5,820 nt of DNA from JADJWR01 sp964610575 (GTDB taxonomy: Bacteria; Pseudomonadota; Gammaproteobacteria; Burkholderiales; Burkholderiaceae_F). Each line of letters begins with the position of its first letter. Position 1 is the stretch's first letter. The position numbers were made by a program, and so were the translations under genes. Positions 1-4,357 of this stretch are shown here, piece after piece. The notes beneath the pieces were generated by a model. That model was not told where the DNA came from. It did no database searches and was given only the letters and a program-made list of their open reading frames with translations. The stretch covers positions 1 through 5,820 of the forward strand of contig CAZSYX010000119.1 in assembly GCA_964610575.1 (NCBI GenBank), read 5' to 3'.

Positions 1-709
1 AGAACTGGATGTCGTCGATCAGCAGCAGGTCGAGCGAGTGGTAGTAGCGCTTGAACTCGTCGAAGGCCTTCTTCTGGTAGGCGCGAACCACATCGCTGAC
101 GTACTGCTCGGCGTGGATATAGCGCACCTTGGCGTTAGGCTTGCGCGCCAGGATGCCGTTGCCGACCGCGTGCACCAGGTGCGTCTTGCCCAGCCCGACG
201 CCGCCGTACAGGAACAGCGGGTTGTAGGAACCGCCGGGGTTTTCGGCAACCTGCATCGCCGCCGCGCGGGCAAGCTGGTTGGCCTTACCGGTGACGAAGG
301 TGTCGAAGGTCAGCCCCGGCTGCAGTCGTGCGCGCTCGACGTGCTCGATCACGCCGCTGCTGGGCAGCGGCGCGCCATCGTTGAGCAGGCGAGGCCCGCT
401 GTCCACGACCGGCGGCGTCTCGTCGGGCAGTTCGATCGCCTCGAGGCCCGGCTCGGCCGCCGTCGCGGCCGACACTTCGAACGAAACGTCGACCGGATGC
501 TGCGCGAGTTCGGTCGCCGCCGCACGGATGCGCGCCGCAAACTGGCTGCGAACAGCGTCGAGCTTCAGCCGATTGGGTGCGCCTAGCCGCAGCTGGCGGG
601 CATCCGGGTCGTAGGCGATCGCCCGTAAGGGCTTGATCCAGGCGACGTATTGCTGCGGGGTCAGTTCACGCTCCAGCACCCTGGAGCAGTCTTGCCAGAT
701 CTGAATCAT
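1..709 (-). CDS. dnaA: DnaA, chromosomal replication initiator (N-terminal part, cut by window edge)
   Basis: DnaA is the AAA+ ATPase that binds 9-base boxes at oriC, melts the adjacent duplex and loads the replicative helicase. Only the first 236 codons lie in the window; the rest runs off position 1. The start MIQIWQDCSRVLERELTPQQ, with YVAWIKPL after it, is the family's domain I, and APNRLKLDAVRSQF (residues 44-57) is its conserved end. Residues about 80-128 form an acidic, Pro-rich linker (domain II). Domain III opens with LTFDTFVTGKANQLARAAA (133-151), then Walker A GGVGLGKTH (169-177) and Walker B LLLIDDIQF (228-236), which stops exactly at the edge. The ATG at 709 is the first possible start, because an in-frame TGA lies at 722-724 with no start between. 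No good Shine-Dalgarno precedes it; the nearest purine run is GGGGG about 17 bases upstream. The gene diverges from rpmH across the origin. The DNA-binding domain IV is not visible. Confidence 0.97.
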   Translation of the reverse strand, partial: MIQIWQDCSRVLERELTPQQYVAWIKPLRAIAYDPDARQLRLGAPNRLKLDAVRSQFAARIRAAATELAQHPVDVSFEVSAATAAEPGLEAIELPDETPPVVDSGPRLLNDGAPLPSSGVIEHVERARLQPGLTFDTFVTGKANQLARAAAMQVAENPGGSYNPLFLYGGVGLGKTHLVHAVGNGILARKPNAKVRYIHAEQYVSDVVRAYQKKAFDEFKRYYHSLDLLLIDDIQF

Positions 710-771
710 TGCAGTTGCTTTTCAGCCCCCTCGCGGCCGATTGACCCACAAAAACCGGGCTCGGCGTCTCT

Positions 772-801
772 GTTATAAAAAAGAGGCATCGGTTCGGCGA
801 A
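772..801 (-). promoter_or_regulatory. Candidate dnaA promoter
   Basis: Read on the minus strand, TATAAC (772-777) matches the sigma70 -10 box at five of six bases and sits in an A/T-rich patch that stands out in this GC-rich DNA. The best -35 candidate, TTCGCC (796-801), is 18 bases upstream and matches at only three positions. It would give a leader of about 55 bases before the dnaA ATG. The -35 overlaps an inverted repeat at 793-811. The position is right, but the -35 is weak and no other evidence supports it. Confidence 0.35.
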
Positions 802-811
802 CTTAGCCGAA
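793..811. repeat. Inverted repeat TTCGGC-N7-GCCGAA upstream of dnaA
   Basis: The arms TTCGGC (793-798) and GCCGAA (806-811) are perfect inverted copies separated by seven bases. The repeat lies over the -35 side of the candidate dnaA promoter, so it could be an operator. If transcribed, it could instead form a small hairpin. It has no T run, so it is not a terminator. A six-base arm in GC-rich DNA can arise by chance. Confidence 0.4.
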
Positions 812-861
812 GATGCCCGTCGTTATCCGTCTTTTTGGGCTCGCCAGCACCGCCTCAAGCG

Positions 862-870
862 TTGTCCAGA
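862..870 (+). promoter_or_regulatory. Weak DnaA box (TTGTCCAGA)
   Basis: The sequence differs from TTATCCACA at positions 3 and 8. Its same-strand orientation and position 71 bases before the perfect box make it a possible low-affinity site, but two-mismatch matches also occur by chance. Confidence 0.35.
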
Positions 871-932
871 GGCTTGGCGGCAGCAATTGATTGCCCATTG
901 GTGATGGCGCAGTCTAGCCAGCGGAGCCCGCC

Positions 933-941
933 TTATCCACA
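933..941 (+). promoter_or_regulatory. DnaA box, perfect match (TTATCCACA)
   Basis: This is an exact match to the high-affinity DnaA-binding consensus TTATCCACA, on the plus strand in the dnaA-rpmH intergenic region. It is one of the two sites here that match TTATNCACA exactly, and the strongest single sign of the origin. Confidence 0.85.
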
Positions 942-959
942 ACGAGAGCCGCGTTGCCC

Positions 960-968
960 AGTGGATGA
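960..968 (-). promoter_or_regulatory. Weak DnaA box (TCATCCACT on minus strand)
   Basis: The minus strand reads TCATCCACT, with mismatches to TTATCCACA at positions 2 and 9. It begins 19 bases after the perfect box and faces it. The core AGTGGATG recurs at 1007-1014, where the match to the consensus is poorer. Confidence 0.35.
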
Positions 969-1035
969 GCACGAATGAATCTACGTTTGGCGATGCTTCT
1001 AACGATAGTGGATGCTTACATACCGCGCTGCCCGC

Positions 1036-1063
1036 TTTTTGCGCCAAGCAAAAATTTTTTCTT
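1036..1063. other. A/T-rich tract, candidate DNA unwinding element
   Basis: This stretch holds T5 (1036-1040), then A5T6 (1050-1060) and further pyrimidines, the longest A/T run in the window. It lies 12 bases before the nearest of two minus-strand DnaA boxes, the kind of placement expected for the region DnaA melts. It is short, and no clear 13-mer repeats of the E. coli type are visible, so the assignment is an inference. Confidence 0.5.
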
Positions 1064-1074
1064 CGCGGCGGCAT

Positions 1075-1083
1075 TGTGAATAA
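1075..1083 (-). promoter_or_regulatory. DnaA box (TTATTCACA on minus strand)
   Basis: The minus strand reads TTATTCACA, which fits the relaxed consensus TTATNCACA without mismatch. It forms a same-orientation pair with the box at 1096-1104. Their starts are 21 bases apart, two helical turns, so both would lie on the same face of the DNA. The A/T tract is adjacent. Confidence 0.8.
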
Positions 1084-1095
1084 GCACTGCAAATC

Positions 1096-1104
1096 TGTGG
1101 ACAA
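1096..1104 (-). promoter_or_regulatory. DnaA box, one mismatch (TTGTCCACA on minus strand)
   Basis: The minus strand reads TTGTCCACA, a single change (position 3) from TTATCCACA. It is the second member of the helically phased pair beside the A/T tract. Confidence 0.7.
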
Positions 1105-1157
1105 CCAGCGGAGAAGGTCGGCAGGCCGCTTTCCGAGTGCAAGCCGAGATCGCCGGT

Positions 1158-1187
1158 TTGACGCCAGCCCTGCCGATCGCTTCTAAT
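1158..1187 (+). promoter_or_regulatory. Sigma70-type promoter for the rpmH operon
   Basis: TTGACG (1158-1163, five of six to TTGACA) and TCTAAT (1182-1187, five of six to TATAAT) are 18 bases apart. This is the best promoter match in the window. Transcription would begin near 1194 and leave a leader of about 130 bases before the rpmH ATG. It should drive rpmH-rnpA-yidD-yidC, since no other clear promoter is seen in those tightly packed genes. It lies 53 bases beyond the last DnaA box, so initiation complexes and transcription could influence each other. Confidence 0.65.
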
Positions 1188-1218
1188 AGCGGGCTTTTCG
1201 CGGCCGGGTGTTGCCGCA

Positions 1219-1240
1219 ATTCGCTGTGGCTGTGGCGAAT
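1219..1240 (+). other. Possible hairpin in the rpmH leader
   Basis: ATTCGC (1219-1224) and GCGAAT (1235-1240) are perfect inverted arms around a ten-base loop that can add G-U pairs. It would lie within the transcribed leader of rpmH, about 85 bases before the start. It has no U run, so it is not a terminator. Any regulatory role is speculative. Confidence 0.3.
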
Positions 1241-1312
1241 CGCTGTGATGCCGAGTCGCGGCCTGCGCCGGTGTGCAGCACCCCCTTTCCGCGCCGCGCC
1301 CAGCATCCAAGC

Positions 1313-1317
1313 AGGAA
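1313..1317 (+). promoter_or_regulatory. Ribosome binding site of rpmH
   Basis: AGGAA is separated by eight bases from the ATG at 1326, ideal spacing. It fixes the rpmH start and rules against the in-frame GTG at 1137, which would also place the coding region across the promoter. Confidence 0.75.
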
Positions 1318-1325
1318 TCCTGACC

Positions 1326-1466
1326 ATGTCTACGAAACGCACCTTCCAGCCCTCGGTCGTCAAGCGCAAGCGTACGCACGGCTTTCTTGTTCGCATGAGG
1401 ACGCGCGGTGGCCGCGCGGTCTTGAATGCGCGCCGCGCCAAGGGCCGCAAGCGCCTCGCCGCCTGA
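1326..1466 (+). CDS. rpmH: 50S ribosomal protein L34
   Basis: L34 is a small, very basic protein of the large ribosomal subunit, buried in rRNA. The 46-residue product begins MSTKRTFQPSVVKRKRTHGF, and later has RMRTRGGRAVLNARRAKGRK, which together are the whole family signature. About a third of the residues are Arg or Lys. The ATG is set by the AGGAA at 1313-1317. Betaproteobacterial L34 as I recall it usually starts MKRTYQPS and has 44 residues; this one carries two extra N-terminal residues, as in Xanthomonas-type proteins. It is the first gene of the operon, downstream of the promoter at 1158-1187, and its last 41 bases overlap the proposed start of rnpA in another frame. Confidence 0.97.
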   Translation: MSTKRTFQPSVVKRKRTHGFLVRMRTRGGRAVLNARRAKGRKRLAA

Positions 1467-1905
1467 GTCGGCGGCTTCCAACGCCTCGGGACGCCTGCCG
1501 ACAGCGCGTCGGCTGCGTTCACCCGCCCAGTTCGTCGCCGTGACCTCCGACCCTCAGGCGCTCCGCGCGGGTCGCCGGTGGCTCTCGATCGCCGGCCGTG
1601 TCCAGGCCGACGGCGGTGACGTGCCGGTGCGCTTCGGTTTCACCGCCTCGCGCCGCCACGCGCGGCGGGCGGTCGACCGCAACACCGCCAAGCGCGTGCT
1701 GCGCGAAGCAGCGCGCCGGCATATCGAAGAACTCGACGCAGCGGCGGCCAGCCGCTCGGTGGACATCGTGCTGCGGCTGAAGACCGCGGTTCCGGACCGC
1801 ACGGCGCTCGCCCGCAGCGCCTGGAAGGAGGCCTTGCGCGCCGAGGCCGACGCGCTGCTGAGGCAGCTGGCGCGGCGCCTGCGCGGCGCCGACGATAGCC
1901 GATGA
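1426..1905 (+). CDS. rnpA: Ribonuclease P protein component
   Basis: RnpA is the protein subunit of RNase P; with the RNA subunit it removes 5' leaders from tRNA precursors. The N-terminal family motif RRLRSPAQF is at residues 28-36, the core GFTASRRHARRAVDRN at 71-86, and the RNA-binding signature RNTAKRVLREAAR at 85-97. The ATG at 1426 directly follows an in-frame TGA (1423-1425) and lies inside rpmH. It is the only ATG, GTG or TTG that keeps the RRLRSPAQF segment. The next, GTG at 1540, would give 121 residues, close to the E. coli length of 119, but would lose that motif. The 159-residue reading therefore has an Ala/Ser-rich extension of about 25 residues. A CTG at 1495 with GGGA upstream is a further possibility. 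The gene ends in an ATGA overlap with yidD. Identity is secure; the start is not. Confidence 0.93.
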   Translation: MRAAPRAASASPPESAASNASGRLPTARRLRSPAQFVAVTSDPQALRAGRRWLSIAGRVQADGGDVPVRFGFTASRRHARRAVDRNTAKRVLREAARRHIEELDAAAASRSVDIVLRLKTAVPDRTALARSAWKEALRAEADALLRQLARRLRGADDSR

Positions 1906-2216
1906 AGACGCTGCTGCTGGCGCTGCTGCGCGCTTATCAATATCTGCTGTCGCCGTGGATCGGCGGCAGCTGCCGCTTCTGGCCGACCTGCTCCGAGTAT
2001 TCGCGCGAGGCCATCGAGGCGCATGGCGCCGCGCGCGGAAGCTACATGACGATCGCCAGGCTGGCGCGCTGCCACCCCTATGGCGCCGGCGGCGTCGATC
2101 CGGTGCCGGCCAGGTTCCGCTGGCGCTGCTGGTGCGCCGAGGAAGCCGGCGCGGGACAGACGTCCGCGCTGGCCCGGGCGCAGCAAGGCGGCGGACCTCG
2201 AACCTCAGAGCAATGA
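1902..2216 (+). CDS. yidD: Membrane protein insertion efficiency factor YidD
   Basis: YidD is a small inner-membrane-associated protein that aids insertion of proteins through the Sec/YidC route. The 104-residue product has a hydrophobic, amphipathic N-terminus (MKTLLLALLRAYQYLLSPWI, residues 1-20), the conserved CRFWPTCSEYSREAIEAHG (24-42) with Cys24 and Cys30, and ARCHPYGAGGVDPVP (55-69) with Cys57. The family core ends near residue 70. The 34-residue tail, with two more cysteines (76, 78) and a Gly/Gln-rich end, makes it longer than the usual 70-90 residues. The ATG overlaps the rnpA stop (ATGA, 1902-1905). No Shine-Dalgarno is seen, so translation is probably coupled to rnpA. Its stop (2214-2216) lies just before yidC, the partner in membrane insertion. 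Confidence 0.95.
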   Translation: MKTLLLALLRAYQYLLSPWIGGSCRFWPTCSEYSREAIEAHGAARGSYMTIARLARCHPYGAGGVDPVPARFRWRCWCAEEAGAGQTSALARAQQGGGPRTSEQ

Positions 2217-2223
2217 AGGAAGG
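2216..2223 (+). promoter_or_regulatory. Ribosome binding site of yidC (AAGGAAGG)
   Basis: AAGGAAGG ends one base before the ATG at 2225; counted from its first AGGA the gap is four bases, short but workable. It would favour 2225 over the upstream in-frame ATG at 2213, which has no comparable site. It begins at the last base of the yidD stop, so ribosomes ending yidD would be on top of it. Confidence 0.55.
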
Positions 2224-2224
2224 C

Positions 2225-3988
2225 ATGGATTTCCAACGCACGGTCCTGTGGGTGATCTTCGCGATGTCCCTGCTGTTCCTGTGGGACGGCTGGCAGCGTT
2301 ATCAGGGACGGCCTTCGCTGCTCGGCGGCCCGCCGTCGCCGACAGCGAGCAAGGACGGCACCCCCCTGGCGCCGACGCCCGGCACGGCAGCGCCGGCTGC
2401 GACGCCGACCGATGCCAGCGTGCCGCAGGCGAGCGCCACGCCGGCCAGCACAGCTTCCGCGCCGGCGGCTGCGGAGGCGCCGCTGGCGCTGCCGGCAACC
2501 GCGCCCGCCCAGGGCCAGCGGGTGCGCGTCGAGACCGATGTGCTGCGCGCCGACATCGACCTGGCGGGGGCCGTGCTCTCGCGCGCCGAACTCCTGCAGC
2601 AACGTGTCGCGCCGGACTGGACCGCGGCCGGCCTGGTGTCTCTCGTCACCGGCAAGAAACAGGACCGCGACGCCAACGTCGTGTTGCTCGAAGTCAGCCC
2701 GAACCGGGTCTACGTCGCGCAAAGCGGGCTGATCGGCGGCGCCGAGCTGCCGACGCACCGCACGCCGTTCGTTCGTCTCGACGGGCCGACCAAGCTCGAG
2801 GCCGGACAGGACAAGCTCGAGGTGAAGTTCGCCGCCGAATCCGGCGGGGTGCGTCTGACCAAGACCTACACGTTCCATCGCGGCCAGTACGCGATCGACG
2901 TCCGCCACGACATCGAGAACATCGGCCAGGCCCAGGTGCAGCCGTCGGTGTATCTGCAGCTGATGCGCGACGGCAACAAGCCGGAAGGCGAGTCCGGCAT
3001 GTACTACACCTTCACCGGCCCGGCGGTCTACTCGGAGGCGGCCAAGTTCCAGAAGCTCGACTTCGCTGACATCGAGAAGCGCAAGCAGTCGCACGTGACC
3101 AGTGCCGACAACGGCTGGATCTCGATGATCCAGCACTACTTCGTCTCGGCCTGGGTGCCGCCGGCAGGCAGCGCGCGCGAGAACTACTCGCGCGCGGTGG
3201 ACAAGAACCTGTACACGGTCGGTACGATCAGCCCGCTGGCGGCGCTCGCGCCGGGCGCCTCGGTGAGCTTCCAGTCGACCCTGTACGTCGGCCCGCAGGT
3301 GCAGCGCGAGCTGGAAACGATCGCGCCCGGGCTGGAACTGGTGGTCGACTACGGCTGGCTCACCTTCATCGCCAAGCCACTGTTCTGGTTGCTGCAGTTC
3401 CTGCACGGCCTGGTCGGCAACTGGGGCTGGGCGATCGTGCTGCTGACGATCCTGATCAAGGCGGCTTTTTACCCGCTGTCGGCGGCCAGCTACAAGTCGA
3501 TGGCCAAGATGAAGGAAGTCACGCCGCGGCTGATGAAGCTGCGCGAGCAGTATGGCGACGACAAGCAGAAGCTGAACGTCGCCATGATGGAGCTGTACAA
3601 GACCGAGAAGATCAACCCGCTCGGCGGCTGCCTGCCGATCCTGGTGCAGATCCCCGTCTTCATCGCGCTGTACTGGGTGCTGCTGGCCAGCGTCGAGATG
3701 CGCAATCAGCCGTGGATGCTTTGGGTCAAAGACCTGGCCACGCCGGATCCGTGGTTCATCCTGCCGCTGCTGATGATGGGCACCATGTGGATCCAGTTCA
3801 AGCTGAACCCGACGCCGCCCGACCCGGTGCAGGCCAAGGTGATGGCGGTGATGCCGTTCATCTTCGGCGTCATGTTCTTCATGTTCCCGGCCGGGCTGGT
3901 GCTCTACTGGCTGGTGAACAACATCCTGTCGATCGCCCAGCAGTGGTACGTGACCAAGCAGATCGCCAAGGCCAAGCCGGTCGGCTGA
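2225..3988 (+). CDS. yidC: Membrane protein insertase YidC
   Basis: YidC inserts and folds inner-membrane proteins, alone or with SecYEG. From the ATG at 2225 it has 587 residues, slightly above the usual 540-565. Segments in order: TM1 (about 6-20); a low-complexity Ala/Pro/Thr linker (36-97); the periplasmic beta-rich P1 domain (about 98-365); amphipathic helix PLFWLLQFLHGLVG (385-398); TM2 NWGWAIVLLTILIKAAFYPL (399-418), with Lys412 where E. coli has the groove arginine; the cytoplasmic hairpin (423-467, including INPLGGCLPILVQIPVF across its end); TM3 (469-488); TM4 (508-524); TM5 (539-553); and TM6 PAGLVLYWLVNNILSIAQQW (555-574). The tail is short and basic. The start MDFQRTVLW matches the family start; an in-frame ATG at 2213, overlapping the yidD stop, would add MKEG. 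It closes the rpmH operon and faces the gene at 3996-4286, with seven bases between the stops. Confidence 0.97.
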   Translation: MDFQRTVLWVIFAMSLLFLWDGWQRYQGRPSLLGGPPSPTASKDGTPLAPTPGTAAPAATPTDASVPQASATPASTASAPAAAEAPLALPATAPAQGQRVRVETDVLRADIDLAGAVLSRAELLQQRVAPDWTAAGLVSLVTGKKQDRDANVVLLEVSPNRVYVAQSGLIGGAELPTHRTPFVRLDGPTKLEAGQDKLEVKFAAESGGVRLTKTYTFHRGQYAIDVRHDIENIGQAQVQPSVYLQLMRDGNKPEGESGMYYTFTGPAVYSEAAKFQKLDFADIEKRKQSHVTSADNGWISMIQHYFVSAWVPPAGSARENYSRAVDKNLYTVGTISPLAALAPGASVSFQSTLYVGPQVQRELETIAPGLELVVDYGWLTFIAKPLFWLLQFLHGLVGNWGWAIVLLTILIKAAFYPLSAASYKSMAKMKEVTPRLMKLREQYGDDKQKLNVAMMELYKTEKINPLGGCLPILVQIPVFIALYWVLLASVEMRNQPWMLWVKDLATPDPWFILPLLMMGTMWIQFKLNPTPPDPVQAKVMAVMPFIFGVMFFMFPAGLVLYWLVNNILSIAQQWYVTKQIAKAKPVG

Positions 3989-3995
3989 GACTCTC

Positions 3996-4286
3996 TTAGC
4001 GGCGCAGCAGCAGGAACAGCGGCCAGACCCACAGCGAGGCAGTCCATTTCAGGACCCGCGCGGCCGACAGGCTGCCCTGCTCGGCGCCGGCGGTGAGCCT
4101 GAAGACGACGAAGCCGCCGGCCAGCACGTAGACGACCAGGCCGGTGTAGACCCACGCGCGCCCGCTGTAGTCGAGCGGCAGGCTGCCGCCGATCAACGCC
4201 GCAATCAGCATCGAGATCACCACCGCGATCAGCACGCCGGCAAGCGAGCGGCCGTACTTGATCAACGGGTCGTTGTCGAAGGACAT
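3996..4286 (-). CDS. Small three-helix membrane protein of unknown function
   Basis: I do not recognise this family. The 96-residue product starts MSFDNDPLIKYGRSL and has three hydrophobic segments: about 15-34 (AGVLIAVVISMLIAALIGG), 45-62 (WVYTGLVVYVLAGGFVVF) and 81-94 (WTASLWVWPLFLLL). It ends in LRR. Charged residues are confined to the ends and the loops, as expected of an integral membrane protein. Codons are strongly G/C-ending in the third position, like the neighbouring genes, which supports real coding. No Shine-Dalgarno is visible before the ATG at 4286. The frame stays open upstream to an ATG at 4565, but that would run antisense through mnmE and add an Arg-rich, implausible stretch. 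Another ATG near 4337 would add 17 residues. It is convergent with yidC and divergent from mnmE, so it has its own transcription unit. Its position next to yidC may be chance. Confidence 0.75.
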   Translation of the reverse strand: MSFDNDPLIKYGRSLAGVLIAVVISMLIAALIGGSLPLDYSGRAWVYTGLVVYVLAGGFVVFRLTAGAEQGSLSAARVLKWTASLWVWPLFLLLRR

Positions 4287-4357
4287 CGGGCGAGTGGCGC
4301 AACGAGACGCGGCAAGGGTACAAGAAGCCGCCGGCATCGCTGTGCTAGCGTTTTTCC

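Larger units (their letters stand above)
860..1104. other. oriC: Probable chromosomal replication origin (oriC)
   Basis: The 616-base stretch between dnaA and rpmH (710-1325) contains no credible gene. Its middle carries DnaA boxes on both strands: a perfect TTATCCACA at 933-941, and TTATTCACA (1075-1083) and TTGTCCACA (1096-1104) on the minus strand, plus weaker matches at 862-870 and 960-968. An A/T tract at 1036-1063, the longest in the window, sits next to the minus-strand pair and is a natural candidate for the unwinding element. The dnaA-oriC-rpmH arrangement is a known origin location in many bacteria. The limits given are those of the box cluster and are approximate; strand asymmetry across a whole chromosome would be needed to prove the origin. 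Confidence 0.8.

Noticed and set aside
38..586. Open frame of 182 codons on the plus strand opposite dnaA
   Set aside because: It is antisense to the conserved DnaA domains I-III, and the product has no recognisable features.
742..750. TGACCCACA as a DnaA box in the dnaA leader
   Set aside because: It has two mismatches, including one in the central core, and stands alone. It is attractive for dnaA autoregulation but too weak to annotate.
880..892. IHF-like site near the TTGATT at 887-892
   Set aside because: The required YAA half is not matched; only part of the consensus is present.
823..1186. Open frames of 93 codons (minus) and 73 codons (plus) crossing the origin
   Set aside because: They run through the DnaA boxes and the A/T tract, have no ribosome site or family resemblance, and their composition is unlike the neighbouring genes.
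1137..1325. In-frame upstream extension of rpmH from a GTG at 1137
   Set aside because: It would add 63 residues unknown in L34 and translate across the promoter at 1158-1187. The ATG at 1326 has a good ribosome site.
1519..2241. Open frames of 240 and 210 codons on the minus strand opposite rnpA and yidD
   Set aside because: They are Arg/Ala-rich with no recognisable domain and are antisense to two identified genes.
2078..3406. Long open frame of 442 codons on the minus strand opposite yidD/yidC
   Set aside because: It is antisense to the well-supported yidC and yidD, and its product is Arg-rich without any family motif. Long antisense frames are expected in DNA of this GC content.
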